A stretch of DNA of 64,000 bases from Oscheius sp. JU75 (GCA_037178855.1 JASJZC010000005.1:4588001-4652000), one strand, 5' to 3'. Positions 1-13,300 are shown, counted from the stretch's first letter. A program made the numbers and translations. The notes: generated by a model not told the origin, from the sequence alone.

Positions 1-238
1 AAGAGATATGATGCACGAGAGAACTTGAAACCGGGGATAATTTCCTCGGTTACGGCAGCTCCTCCTATGACATGTCTCTTTTCGAGAACCAATACCTTCT
101 TTCCGGCTTTTCCCAGATATGCGGCCTGTAAACACTATTCGGGGAGAGTAGACGACAAACCGCAGTGAGGCCGTTATGACCAGCTCCGACAATAACCACG
201 TCGAACTTTTTGCCAAGTAGTTGCAGGGAGCCACGCAT
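1..238 (-). CDS. PYROXD2: PYROXD2-like FAD/NAD oxidoreductase, 5' part only
   Basis: This is the N-terminal part of a pyridine nucleotide-disulfide oxidoreductase domain 2 protein, a phytoene-dehydrogenase-related flavoprotein reported at mitochondria. The ATG at 238 opens about 67 codons, with one 35-bp intron at 126-160. The translation has the Rossmann FAD-binding signature [13 protein letters not shown] at residues 14-26, then [18 protein letters not shown] and a segment ending FKFSRASYL, which match the PYROXD2 family almost residue for residue. The gene runs off the left edge, so catalytic and C-terminal parts are not visible. It is transcribed away from the cytidine deaminase gene across a 458-bp spacer. 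The family call is secure; the substrate is unknown. Confidence 0.9.
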
Positions 239-696
239 GACTATATGTTATCAGACAGAATTATTGCAGCTGATAAGATTTGGCCTTTAAAGACAAAAAA
301 CAAAGAACAGTCTGCGACAAGAGAGGGGATTCCTAGATGGAGAGTCGGAAAGATGCTGAAGTACCGGTCAGAGAGTGTAACCGTGTCGAAAAAGTAGTGT
401 TCCCTATCTTGATCGTTTTTTGGAATTGAACAGTATCGACTCCATCAATTCTGCTGAAAATAACCTTTCTTTTTTCTAAACTGGCTTCCCAGGTTCTTTG
501 CCTACTCTTTGTTCAAATCAATGTACTTTCTGCGAGGAATAGGAATTCTGCAAGGACCATTTGAATCTGGCCCGCGGTCCTGTCTCCAAAAAGGTGACAG
601 TCCTTTCCTCCCTCTCCCGCGTTCGCAATCTCTCGCCAACCCGCCCATTTCGCTCGCTCGTATTTCCATTCTACCACTCCCATTCGACTGTCCGCC
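239..696. other. Divergent intergenic region PYROXD2 / cytidine deaminase
   Basis: No coding exon is supported here. The stretch lies between two divergent start codons and presumably holds both promoters and 5' untranslated sequence. The part nearest the deaminase (about 590-690) is pyrimidine-rich on the plus strand. Short overlapping open frames exist on both strands but resemble no known protein. Confidence 0.5.
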
Positions 697-1429
697 ATGC
701 CGATCGACGAACAGCTCATTCAAAAGGCAAAAGATGTAATGGCTCATGCTTATTGGTCAGTCCTCTCGAAACCCTTTTCAAGTTTAGAAGTGAGTTTAGT
801 CCACGAAAGGCTTTTCCCAAACTGATCTTTTGATAGCTTTTGATTTGAAATGTGTAATCCACGTGGTGTCACTGTCTGTATAATGGAAGTCGATTCGAAC
901 ACGAATGATAGGCAGTTTCCCATTGATTGGAAACACACATCGGAAATGTTTCAGTCCGTATTCAAAGTTTCCCGTTGGAGTAGCTCTTCTTTCGTCCACG
1001 GGAGCTGTTTTTGTCGGAGCCAACAATGAGAATGCCTCATACGGAGGTACAATTTGTGCCGAGAGGTTAGTATTCCTATGTGGAATCTATAAACAATACT
1101 TAAGAACAGCTATGTGTACTGCCCTGTCAGCAGGAGAGCGTGATTTCGAAGCAATCGCTGTAGGTCGGTTCCTGTTTACTTTAATAATTGATCAGAAAAA
1201 TTTTATAGTAACTCAATTGGCCGAGCCAGCTGCTTGTTGCGGTCTCTGTCGCCAATTTTTGGTGGAGCACGGCGATATGCGAGTTATTTTAGCATCTACG
1301 ACTTCGGACAAAGTTGTGAAAACGACTCTATTCGAACTTCTGCCTGGAGCATTCACCCCAAAGAGTCTCAAGACACATGCCAGTGAACAGCTTCAGGCAC
1401 ATGATGCTTTCCACGGTGCCAGTCAATAA
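697..1429 (+). CDS. CDA: Cytidine deaminase
   Basis: Zinc-dependent hydrolytic deaminase converting cytidine or deoxycytidine to uridine in pyrimidine salvage. Four exons are read: 697-755, 955-1065, 1105-1163 and 1209-1429, giving about 150 residues, the size of the homotetrameric class. The first exon begins MPIDEQLIQKAKDVMAHAY; the second carries CPYSKFPVGVALL and the active-site block TICAER (zinc-binding Cys, catalytic Glu). The fourth exon has CCGLCRQF, whose two cysteines complete the zinc site. The family usually has a proline directly before this CxxC; here a cysteine takes its place. The ATG at 697 follows a purine-poor leader and is the first in frame. AATAAA signals lie at 1425-1430, overlapping the stop, and at 1432-1437. 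The gene converges on the alpha-mannosidase with a 45-bp gap. Confidence 0.93.
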
Positions 1430-1474
1430 AGAATAAAGATTTAAAACTGTTCATTAGAAAATCGATGACCACGG

Positions 1475-4400
1475 CTAGGAATGAAGACGGAAGGCAGCTA
1501 TTGAGAACGGGGCAGATAGGGCCGTTTTGAAAGTGTCAAGAGTGACTTTGTCTCCGTCTGTTGTGACCGACAACTTCGAATGAACAAACGACTTGTATCT
1601 CTCGGAGAAGTAGTCAAACAGTGTATTCTGTTGTTTTGAGTCAATGTATTGAACTTTGTATGTCTTACTAGGGTGTTTTCTTTACAGTCCTCCTCTTCGG
1701 CAGAGACATCCACGTTGTATTTTCTAAGAATCACGGCCGAAACATTCTCGGTGAGAGGTCTCCAAGAGACGAGCTGTATACCACAGGGCCAGTTTTCTGG
1801 CCCCTTTGTCAGCTTATTAGCTAGTGACTCGTCGGACACGATGGCAATTGGAGGGTACAACATTTGGTTGACAGTTTGTTCTGCTTTGAGAGTCAAAAAT
1901 GAGTGTTTTGAACTAGATTCGACTCGTTTCTCCAAGATCAGGCGATATCGTGTGCTGGAGGATCTTGTCTGAAGACAAAGCTAACCAGTTAACTATGTTG
2001 TTTACATCGAGTGCTTCATTGTAGCCCAATCCTTTGCCGTCGTCCGCTGCTACTTGTCGATCTACAAGAATGTGAAGAAGACCCTTTCTGAAACGAATTC
2101 TTCTACAACCATAGAGAATCAAACCTTTGCGAAGTGGCACCAGTTGGTTGCCCTGTCACGACGGTCAATCGGTACTTTTTGTCTTGAACAAAGATCGAGG
2201 TGGCGGCAGGGAAAATGTTCGCCTCAATGGGAATGTCCTTGTTTTTTAACTTTCTGTAATATAATGTTTTCTCAAGAAAGAAGAAGCCCCCACTGTACAT
2301 ATTTTCTCTCCAATGGATAGAGTCCATTAATGTCTGTGAAGAAAGATTCGTGTTCTATTGCCGAGTGAATCACCAATGAAAGCGTTGTATCCATCTTCTG
2401 TCCAGTAGTCATTTCTAACAGCATATCTCCTTTTTCCAGACAAGTCAATTTCTAAAGTACTATTAGGTTACGATGCACTATTTAATCATTACCATGGTTA
2501 GGTTTTTAGATGGATACCCAGACAGCTCGAGGCTTTGAAAGGCTTCAGTGGTGTTCTTGCTGACCGAGGGAGACACCTTCATCGACTGACCATTGCCTTG
2601 GAAAACATACGCTCCTCCGCTATCCATCATTTCTACCAGAGACAGGTTGAACGGAATGTTTTGATCTTCCAGTATCAAACTCTGCACAAATTGAGAGCAT
2701 TTTCTCTAATCTCTTACCTCAATCTGACCCGTTCTGGCATTCGATTTCCAGCATTTGACAGGCTCCTTCGAGGTTTTGCCTTTTTGTACTGATTGAAGAG
2801 TGAAAAGAGTAGTTGTCAATGGGGCGACAGATACTAAGAATTGAACCTGAAGCCGGTATTGCCAGAAACACTATTTTAAACTGGCTTCGAATTGGTTGTC
2901 GCCTAAAGACTTCGTCTCAATCCTCACTTCCTTTCCATTAGAATCCGTTACATTCACTTCTCGGTCAGTTTTTATCCGAATAAGTTCATCGTGAGAGAAG
3001 GTTTGTGAGGAGAAAATAGTCAAATACTTTCTGGAATAGTAACTGTTCATGTTCAAAGCCTAAAATAGTCTAACTTGTTTTTTTCTGGAATTCGTTGAAG
3101 AGGAAAAATGTTGGCAGCAGCATTGTAGACCAACTGTCCCTTTCCGTCACTCAATAACTTTAGAAATTGTTTGGAAAATATTCCGAAGGCTCTTTGCATC
3201 CTACAAACCTTATTACTCTTAAGATTAACGAATACCTTTGTTCGTAGTCGAACATCACTTTAATCTTGGAAGTGCCAGTAATTCCGTCGTGGTGCTGGAA
3301 CAGTGCGAGCTGTCGTTTGGCATCTGTGATCTCAGCGAGATTGTCAACTTCGGTTAACATAGTCACTACGTCCAGAGATCGCAGTTGGTTTTGAAGTCTC
3401 CGCTCCATTGTTTTCGTGTAAGGACGATGTACAAAATAGCCCGACCACCACGGTTGAGGGTTGTTCATGTTTGAGGTGTATGGGAAGAAGTCTCCTGAAA
3501 ACTCCTCGTCTCTTTCGCAATTAAATGGTTTCTACCTCGCAAAGTGCTCAGTTTTTCATCTTTGATAGCGTTGAAAAAGTCGGAGACTGTCGAGAAACGC
3601 ATCTAGAGAAGAATACAAGAATGAACAGTGAACCTGACCTCGGCATTGAGCTCCGGATGCTTCTTCAGCCAAGTTATCATGCCCGAGTAGCCTTTGTACA
3701 TCTCACTCCAGTCTTTAATGTTACCAAAGTAAAAGTCATCTCCAATTGGAACTAAGAGGTCCGTCTCTCCGTATAACTTCTGCGATTTTCGCAATTCCTG
3801 TATCAATCGTTTGGTTCTGAATTAGTCAAATAAATGATCTTTTATGGATGCTTACATAAATTCGGTGTTGTTCTCGTTGATGTTTGAAAGAAGAGTCGAC
3901 TGATCGCGACAGCGACTCTGGTAGAGAGCAGACGGTCCGACATGATAACACATACAGACCTGATTCGGAAAAACTGTTCAAGTGGATCGTATAACATACG
4001 TCATGATCCTGACAAGCATCTTCCGTAGTGTAGACAAACTGTGGAAGGGAGTTGACTCTCGGGCCATCGAGAATTTCAGAAAACGGCGAAACCCATTGCC
4101 ATCTCATGGTTGTCATTTCACGTAAACGCTCTTTTAGGTGCTCGTGAAAGCGCCCTATGACCATGTATATGACCCCTGCTCTGTGTAACAGCTCTGGCAT
4201 CATCGCCTGAATCAATCATAATTTCGTCATCCCAACTTATCGTACGCTGTGTCCAAAAGGATCCACTGACATAAAATGAAATAATTAAAACAGAATAGTT
4301 AGAGAGGACAAACCATGATGTGTTGGGTGTGAGGGAGAACTGTTCGTTAATGAATTTGTGGCCCTCGATGAGGTTTTCGATTGCGGAGTAGAAGGTAGGT

Positions 4401-5144
4401 GTGGCCTCATCTGTCATGACCCATGCTCCACCAGAGATCTCCAGCTGTCCCGACTTCACTTGTCAAAAATACGAAAAGTTTTGATTTATAACCAACTCCT
4501 GACTTTTTAATGAGTTCTTTTTCTTGCGGTGAGGCATCTCTCCACCACCGCTCCAGAAACGCTGTTTCGGACCAAATGAAACGCAGATCTTTGTGATGTT
4601 TCAGCGACTCCACGGCATTAGAAATTATGTGTTTCACTTTGCTCGAATAGTAATCCTCGAAGGTTTCCAGCCAACCTAGAGACATTAATCATTAGGTTTT
4701 TGAGAGTACGTACCAGGGTCCACGTGAGAATGGAAAACGAAATGTATTCGGATCTTGTCCGGGACGAGTTTTGGAGTGACATTCTCGAATCGAATCGAGT
4801 GTCCATTCACCTGTAAACAGCTCTTGAGAATCACGAAGAAATATCACCTCGATGTTCACTTTCGGTGTCTTGACATCTCCTCTGAAACTCAGAATGTCTT
4901 GACTCTCCGCAGGCAGCTCAATGATTTCTGCTTCCTCTTCTTGTTGTAGCTCAATTTCATTAACGTTTCCGACTTGGTTGCTCACTATTTTATGATGACC
5001 ATTCTTTTTGAAGACACGTGTCGGTACGGATAACTGAATTCCTCTTTATCAGTAAGATTCGAAGCAAACTTTGGAGGTGTAGTTAATGACGATCAGACAA
5101 AGGGCACATAACGTTATAACACTGACCCACAGTTTGCGCCGCAT
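1475..5144 (-). CDS. MAN2A: Golgi-type alpha-mannosidase II (GH38)
   Basis: Class II alpha-mannosidase of glycoside hydrolase family 38, expected to trim mannose from N-glycans in the Golgi. The ATG at 5144 starts a type II membrane protein: short basic cytoplasmic tail, then a hydrophobic anchor (about residues 6-22), an acidic stem and a large lumenal enzyme. Family landmarks in order are GWLETFEDYY, WSETAFLERWW, GGAWVMTDEA, VDPFGHS (its Asp is the nucleophile position), GDFFPYTSN with WWSGYFVHRPY, and HHDGITGT. The coding region is cut by many introns of about 36-50 bp; the first is 36 bp. The C-terminus ends IAAFRLHS with stop at 1475. The membrane anchor and the FFPYTS/YF-RPY region favour the Golgi subtype over the lysosomal one. 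Intermediate exon boundaries were not all resolved. Confidence 0.9.
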
Positions 5145-5491
5145 TGTCTAAAACACTGAATAAAAACGAAAACCGGAAACAAGCATGAACGAACACGGAA
5201 ATTGAGAAGTAATCATCACGGTATTCAGAACTCGAAAGAAAGACCGACATGACTGATCTGATTAGAGTGGCAAAGGAGAAAGGCCTCTGTTGAGAAGAGT
5301 AGTATTGTATTTGAGCAAATGGCTTTAGCCATTATAGGCAGTGACAAACGGTTTGGCAAATAAACCAGTCTTCACGAGCTTCTGTAAATACAGCAAAGAA
5401 TCGACACCAGATCAGTCTAACGCCGCACAAATGTTCAAAAATTCAGTTGCTGCGAGACAGATTATCCGTCTCTTTTGCACGGTATCAAACA
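5145..5491. other. Intergenic region upstream of alpha-mannosidase
   Basis: About 350 bp separate the alpha-mannosidase start from the stop codon of the zinc-finger gene, both on the minus strand. It should contain the zinc-finger 3' UTR and the alpha-mannosidase promoter. No open frame resembling a protein, no repeat and no RNA gene was recognised. Confidence 0.4.
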
Positions 5492-6353
5492 TCATTTATT
5501 GCAGCAACAGTCATCTCCACAGCCACAGTAACATCGAGGGAAGCATTTCAGCAGAATGTTGTCCAGAGCAATCTTCTGTTCAGCTGTCCTAAACCATCGA
5601 TCCATAGGGTACATGCCCAAACTAACACTGTTCTTTCGATCTGAGCATTTGGATCGCCATTGTGTACTTGCTCCAAATGGGCGACGCCTCGATGTTTCCT
5701 GGCAAATGTTTTGTCACATGCTGAACATTTCAATCTGAACATCTGGTCTTTTCAATGAGACAGAGAGTATACCTAGTGAGAGCCATGTGAGTTCCAGCAT
5801 GTGGTCGAATATTCTTCGAAGTGATCCATTGCAGACAAATCTGAAGTCGTTTCTGTTTTATTTCACGAAGCAAAACACCTGACACTGCTTCATGTTTTTG
5901 GCCTTTTTGGATGAGCTCGGTCCATCCGAGTCTCCCATTGGATCCTACAAATCGAATTATTGAAAGAACATGATCCATGCCTCATAAGTGTCCGATATTC
6001 CCAGTGTAGTCGACCACGAGTAATCCTCATTGCAGTGATTTTGCGTTTTGTCCTGTCCTACTTCAAACTGGGTGGAGAGACTATCTTCTACATCTTCCAG
6101 CTTTGGAATCTTTTCAAGTTCCGGAGCCAATTGACCTTCAGAATAACTGGGAACAAAAGGCTGTGTAGAGCAGCACGAGGGTTTCTCCACGTTGAGACAG
6201 AGGCTCTTTGGATCTTTGGAAACGGAAAACTTGACCGATTTCTCCAACTAAAAAGACTTTCCGGTTTGCGAGCTGAAGTTAACAAACCAAAGTCGTGATC
6301 AAACTAGGAAGAATTTGTTCGGATTCTAGGGTCAGAAGAACATAGACAGTCAT
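5492..6353 (-). CDS. C2H2-type zinc-finger protein with Cys-rich tail
   Basis: Putative nucleic-acid-binding protein. Reading from an ATG at 6353, the N-terminal half is acidic and low complexity, followed by a Ser/Lys segment (PMGDSDGPSSSKKAKN). Next comes an atypical finger, CLQWITSKNIRPHAGTH, then a canonical C2H2 finger, LKCSACDKTFARKHRG followed by VAHLEQVH. The last exon, after a 38-bp intron, adds a Cys-rich tail CFPRCYCGCGDDCCCNK ending at the TGA at 5492. Splices around the fingers are well supported by frame. The junction near 5950-6015 is not: it needs either a GC-AG intron or a different donor. The start is also provisional because an acceptor-like TTTCAG abuts the ATG. I do not recognise an orthologue. 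Confidence 0.6.
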
Positions 6354-7323
6354 CTGAAATATGCTGAACAAAAGATGTTGTGAGTCACGCGGTCGGATAC
6401 AAATGGATACCACAATAGTTGTGTTTCTTCCCTATTTGAAGGCCAAATGATTTGGGGGAAAGCCAAAAAATAGGATAGCTGCACAGCGAGGGGGGCAGGC
6501 ATGACGCGCAGTCATTGGCCCAGCAAAATCGATAAATGCAGGGCTTGTGACTGCACCACTATAAGAAGTAGTTTTCTCAACTGTAGCTTTGAGCCTTTCT
6601 TAGAATTATCTGTGTCCATCTTGTTTAACGATAAAGTAAATTCAGTATTTATTTTTAATAGTCCATAGATATCTCGCCACCCGAACTCGTACGTTTACAA
6701 GCTAATAGTTTGTTACGATTAACATTCTTTTTGTCGACAGAGATTTCGAATGGATCTCGTGGTCGGAACTAGAACCCCAGTTTCCCGCAGATTGTCGTCG
6801 ACTGACCCAGACCACGTGATGGCGTATTTCTCGTGCCTCGGCCTGATTCTTTCGTTTACACTTTCAAATCTCCTCTCTATTAATTTTTTGAGCTGGTTTG
6901 AACTATTTTCCCCGAGTTTTCTTTCTCAAAAGAGATATGAGATTTGAATTGAACTGTTTCTCATGATTTAAGACTGTGCGGTTCTGTAGTTTCTCACATG
7001 GTAAACATCTCTTGCGAACCTTTTCGTCATAAAATGCAATCGTTCCGTTGTTAATAACACTTATCACCATTCGAACCTGTTTCCGTTCTTTTTAATCAGC
7101 AAGAAAACCGAAGAGAACCCCCGTATTCATTCCCGAATATACTACTTTTTATAAGAGATCTTCGCGTTCACACTCGGATTAGTCTGTCACGCGATCCCTT
7201 TTTAAGACTAGTCGTTTTTTTGTCTTTCTTACAAATACTCAGTCGATATCTCTCATTTTTCTCTGCTATTCACTCTGAGACAATTAAATTTCAAGGTTCT
7301 ATCGCTCAAGTTCCGCTTTCGAA
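6354..7323. other. Intergenic region upstream of the MASK gene
   Basis: About 970 bp lie between the divergent zinc-finger and MASK genes. The right half is pyrimidine-rich on the plus strand and contains a possible TATA element at 7150-7157. No conserved protein was seen; a 65-codon open frame near 6750-6947 has no recognisable features. Confidence 0.4.
7150..7157 (+). promoter_or_regulatory. Possible TATA element for the MASK gene
   Basis: The string TATAAGAG lies about 170 bp before the MASK start codon, in a long pyrimidine-rich leader. It is a sequence match only and could be chance. Confidence 0.25.
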
Positions 7324-10300
7324 ATGGCCGAGGATGAGAATATTGATGTGATGTCCATGAACACCGAGGTTTATCCCTATTGTTCTGTTCTAATATGTTG
7401 TTTTCCAGCTCGCCGAACGACTTGGAGTTGTGCCTTCCGTCAATTCCGGAGTAGTTCCAAAACCGGGGTTCCGTGCTCGTGGTCGTTCTCCTCTTCTGAA
7501 CGTAAGTCTCTTATTCTCATCGTTTCACGCCTTCTCTCACAGGCTTCGTCTGCCCGTTGTCATCCGGCTTGTCGCTCTCGCGGCTCATCCGAAAACCTGC
7601 TGGTGCCGGAGTTAAGTGCGTTCGTCCATATGTTACCCGAAAGAGCCATTTCTGCTGACCAGCAGCAGCAAGCCCTCCTCTTCCGCCTCGTTTTCGATGC
7701 CGGAGTCAAGGTTTTTTCTTTATGCTCCTTTTCAAATACTCTTTCAGGCCTATCATCACCTCCTGCAATATGTCATTGCGACAGGAGCAAGTGGTTCTGA
7801 TAGTGCCTCCTCGGACTCCTCGGAGACCTCTTGGTCTACTTCAAGAGCCTATCGAGATGCTCCGGTTCTCGAACAAGGCGATCTCCGCAAGAACACCCGT
7901 CTCCCATCTGTCGATTCTGAGGTAGTCAGTTCTCTTTTTGTTCCGATCAGTTATACTCTTTCAGGCTGAGAATCTGTCCATGATGGAAAGAATTGACCAT
8001 GCTTATGAGACCATGATCGAGGTAGGAGATGCCGAGATCATCCCGGTTGGAAATGCTCCGGAAGCGACGCCTCAACTAGTGGCCAATACTCTTGGTCTCT
8101 TTGCTGGTGCTGCCTTGAGAAGACCTCCAACCAGAGCTGTCGAGTGTGTGATGGCTGCTTCCCAAGAGTCTAACACCGCTCAATCCGATGTTGATCGACA
8201 TGACATCTACGAAAGCCAGGCCAACTCGGACAATTCCTTCGCCTCATGTGAGGACGGACTTCTTGTCCTTGCTTGTGCTGCTGGGGTAAGTTCATTGGGT
8301 ATAAGTATCTAATTCATACTTTTTGAGTTTGTCGAACTAGTGACTGAGATTCTTAGTCTCCGAGACTCGACCGTCTTTTCATCGGAGATCGACGTAACGC
8401 CGCTAATGGAAGCTGCAGCGGCCGGTTCTGCTCTTGTTGTGAAGAAGCTCATCGATATGAAGGCCGAAATCAACGCCGTCTCCCAAACCAATAACACTCC
8501 TTTGATCTATGCTGCTGCTGCCGGACAAGCTGAATGTGTCCGTCTTCTTTTGGCGACGAAAGAATGTGATGTGACTATCCGAAACGACAACGGTCACGAT
8601 GCCCTAATGGAAGCAGCCAGCTCCGGCAATGTTGACATTGTTAAGATGCTGATCAGTACTGGAGCTCGACCGAGTTTTGTGAGCATGCACAGCGAGTTCA
8701 AGGAGTCCCCTCTAACTCTGGCTGCTTACAAAGGCCATGTCGATGTGGTCATCCATCTTCTGGGACTGAGGAACATCTTTCCGGATGTTGACTACCAGGA
8801 GGAAGAGATGCATACAGCCCTCATGGAAGCCAGTATGGACGGTCATTATGAGGTCGCCAGAGTCCTTTTGGATGCCGGAGCACCTCCGAATATGGCTAGT
8901 GAATCGTTCGAAAGTCCCCTCACCTTGGCCTGTTGTGGAGGTCACGATGTTCTGGTTTGTTCTCCCCTAAACAAGGGAAAACAACTTGTTTCAGGCCAAG
9001 ATGCTACTCGACGCTGGTGCATACATCGAAGAACCAAACGATGAGAGCTACACCCCGCTGATGGAAGCTGCCAGAGAAGGACATGTCAACGTAGTTAAAG
9101 TTCTGCTGAACCATGGAGCCAATGTCAATGCACAAACTGAGGAGACAGGAGAAACAGCAATGACTGTGGCAGCCTGTGGAGGTTACACGTGAGTTTTCTT
9201 CCAAAAAAAATAATATCAAGTGGTGCAGAGATGTTTTGGAAGAATTGGTTCGTTATGGAGGAGATTTGGAGCTGGGAGGGAACACTCCGTTGATGGAAGC
9301 TGCTCAAGAAGGACATGCTCAGACCGTCATGTATATTGTGAAAGTTTCGAATCAACGGGATCGCAGTGCCAACTTTGTCTCTCACGCCAGCACGGCTGTA
9401 GGATTGGCAGCTGAAAATGGTCATCTTGACGTCATCGAGATTCTATACACAGCCGGCGCTGAATTGGTTGGTCGTGATTAACAGTAATCAACATTTGTTT
9501 CAGAACACGGAGATCGATGGTAGAACACCGCTAATGAAGGCGTGTAAGAATGGAAATCTCTTGATTGTTCAGTATTTGATCGGTCATGGAGTCGATGTAA
9601 ACAGCCTCTCATCTCATCAAGATGCTACAGCTCTTCTCTTGGCATGTGCTTCTGGACATAAGGACATTGTCAAGCTGCTTTTGCACAGTGGAGCCGACCC
9701 GAATGTCGAGTTGAAGGACGGAATCAACTGCATCCTCGAAGCTGCTCGGAACGGATACAAGGAGATTGTGGAATTGATGCTAGATCACAGCGGAGTCCCA
9801 AACTCTTCTGCTCCAGCCTATCTGCCGAACGCGAAAAAGTTTTCTGGGCAACAGGGACCGCATGGTACCAATCTACTCAAGGTATTTCGTATCCGTATTT
9901 TTACAAAACAACAAATATACTCAGGCGGCTGCAATGAGACGGAAGAAAGTGTTAGCGCAAAAGGGGCAAGGCTTCGCCCCTCCAGATCCATCTGTCAACG
10001 GTCCCCCAATCTACACACCTCCCTTCCCAAATACCCCACCTGACTCATCTGCGGGTAATCCAGAGTTCGCCAGAGAGTACTATGCCTGGCTGGCCGGGAT
10101 CTACAACTCTCGTGTCAGTAATCAGGTTGGTATTTTCTTAGTTTCGGACAGTCTCTTTTCTGCAGTCGGCCCAAATAGCAACAAATCTTCCATCCGATTT
10201 GACGACACGCGAAATCACCATGCAACTGGATAAACTTCAAACCATGATGCACCAACTGGCCGAAACAGATACTACCTTTACCCAACCAGAGTAAGATTTC

Positions 10301-13300
10301 TTGTTGTTTGTAGCTCAATTAACTTTAGTGACAGAGAATTCTCGTCGATTTGGGCAAGCCAACAGGTGAACCAGGCGCAACGGGACAGTGAGTCTTTTAT
10401 TTCTGATGGTTTATCAATTTCCTTCAGATGTTGAGGAGTGGAATGGTGTAAAGCCCTCAGAGCGACCCTCTGCCGGCATTGCTGCGACCAGTGCCAAATT
10501 TTTGGCAAGTATCTATGAGCTGGGCAAGAAAAATTTTGCCGGTCTACCCCTTCCTTCGGGCTCCTCACAAACGCAGACTGCACAGACCTCTACCGCATCA
10601 ACAGCTCCACCTCCCGTTTCGGCCTCTACATCTACGCCAAACCAGCCCATCACAAATGTAAGAACTGTTCTTTCCATTTATCAACTATTTTCAGCAAATG
10701 ACAATGGAACAAATGGCAGAAATTATGGCCTTTTTCAAGACGAATCCCAATCAAGACGGTATTTTGGGTTAAAACATTGGCAAAACGATCATGTTCAGGA
10801 GAAGACATCATCTCTCAAATAACAGCCACTTTATCACCAGAACACAGAAGAGCTACGAAGAAAAAGTTCATGGAGATCTTCAACAACTGGGAGGAGTTTT
10901 CGGAAGAGTGTAAGAAACTCTGTCCTGATCTGGCCAAGAACTCAGCAACAAATGATCTTTCGGTGATAACTTTGTTTATTTAAAACAGATCAGTTTCAGT
11001 CCGTCCTCGAACAACAAACGGCTGCTTTGAATGAGACCTTGAAGGTTCTTCGACCGACAGTTACAAGTTTGCCTGGAGGAGTTGTTGCCGCTTCCGCCCC
11101 GAACCCTCCGCTGCCACCAGTTCAATTCCCTGTCCCAACTCCTCCTCCTCCTCCAGCAGCCGGAACGGCTCATCGAAGAACACACAGTGAAGGAGATGAG
11201 TCCGAGTCGATGAAGCCGACCTTTGCCACCAAAAGTACTGGTGCTTTCAACATTGACAAGGCCACCGACTCCAACAACGACACCGCCCTTACGGTAGCCT
11301 GCTCAAACGGACACAAAGATCTCATTCCTCTTCTGATTTCTCGAGGATCAAATGTCGAGCACAGGGACAAGAAGGGATTCACTCCGCTTATATTGGCTGC
11401 TACTGGTGGTCATGTGGGGGTCGTTGAAGCGTTGCTGACTAATGGAGCCAACATCGAGGCTCAGTCGGAAAGAACCAAAGACACCGCGCTGTCTCTTGCC
11501 TGTTCGGGAGGTCGGAAAGAAGTTGTTGAACTGTTGTTGGCCAAAGGAGCTAACAAGGAACATCGGAATGTCAGCGACTATACTCCGCTCTCATTGGCTG
11601 CTTCTGGCGGATACGTGGAAATTGTGAATATGCTGCTAAATGCTGGAGCGGAGATAAACTCGAGGACTGGAAGCAAGCTGGGAATCTCCCCTCTGATGCT
11701 GGCCGCGATGAATGGACATAAGGATGCTACAAGAGTTCTTTTGGAAAAGGGTTCGGACATTAATGCCCAGATCGAGACCAACAGAAACACTGCTCTGACG
11801 TTAGCCTGTTTCCAAGGAAGGACAGACGTCGTTCGTCTTCTTCTCCACTACAATGCCAATGTGGAACACCGTGCCAAGGTTGATAACATACGAGTAGTAA
11901 ACAGATTTTTGTTTCAGACTGGTTTGACTCCTCTGATGGAAGCTGCTAATGGAGGCTACGTGGAAGTTGGAGAGCTTCTTCTGGAAAACGAGGCTGATCC
12001 GAACACAACTCCCGTCCCATCGAGTCGAGACACCGCCCTGACGATCGCAGCCGATAAAGGACACGACAAGTTTGTCGATATGTTGCTTAGACACGGAGCA
12101 CAAATCGATGCTAGAAATAAGAAGGTAGTTTGATATTCTTTACAAAATCATGATTCAACAACACAGGGATGTACTGCTCTCTGGCTAGCCTGTCACGGCG
12201 GTCATTTGGATACGATTCAAGTCCTTATCGCTGAAAATGCAGACGTGGATGCCCAGGATAACAGAAAAGTCTCTCCGCTGATGATCGCCTTCCGAAGAGG
12301 GTTCATCCGAGTCGTCAATTATCTTGTGAACCACGTGAAACAGTATCCCAGCGATCAGGAGATGGAAAGATATCTGGCGACGTTGACAGTAACTGAAGGC
12401 GGGAAAACGGAAAAAGAACTGAAGGAGTTGATGAAGAACTGTGGAGAGAACATGAACATTATCAAGAAAGCAAAGACGGCTCAGGCAGAACAAGCCAATA
12501 AGGCTGCTGAAGATCTACTGGCAATGTTGGCTGAAGAGGAAGAACGCGCCAAGTCGAAGAAACAAAAGAAGGCGAAGAAGAGGGAAGAGAAGAAACAGAA
12601 ACAGAAAGAGGCGAAGGCCAAAAGCCCGGCTGTCGGCGGTGATCATAAGTCAGATGTAAGGTTTAATTACTCCGACTCATAAAATACCCATTTTAGGATG
12701 AGTCCGAAGAGGAGAGTGAGAATAACAACACTTCTCGTGACGAAATCATTGTTCCGCTTCCCGATCCTCGTGTTCCTCAAGTTGTTCAGACGCCTGTTTT
12801 ACCGGAGCCCCAGGAGACAGTTGTGACGAAGCAGCAGAAGAAACAGAGCCGACGTTCGAGACAAGAAATCAGCAAAACTCCATCAACAAATAACGGATCT
12901 TCAACTGTGCTAACTATTTCAACAAGTTTGAAGACTCCGACTGTCATCTCTCCCATCTCTCCTGTTGTCGCTCCACCAAAGGCTTCTCCTTCCGACGAAT
13001 GGGTCAAAGCCAATCCAGGCAAAAAGAAAACTGTATGTTTTCCAACACTCTAATCGCAATAAAAGATCATTTCAGACACAGAAAAGAGGAACAGCAGTAC
13101 AATCAAAGACTCAACAAGACTTTTTCTCCGATGAGAGTGGTGCTTACGGCGGATGGAAGGATGTCGAATTGGTGAGTTCACTGTAAAGGAGAGTGCTCTC
13201 GTCCTAATTATTACGTCAATTAGGCAAAGACGTCCCAATCAATTTCCAGTCTCAAATAGCCTTATACGCGTGGGCGCTGGGTGCTAATTGCCATCCCAAT

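Noticed and set aside
8309..9424. Series of minus-strand open frames under the ankyrin repeats
   Set aside because: They overlap conserved MASK exons and reflect repeat composition.
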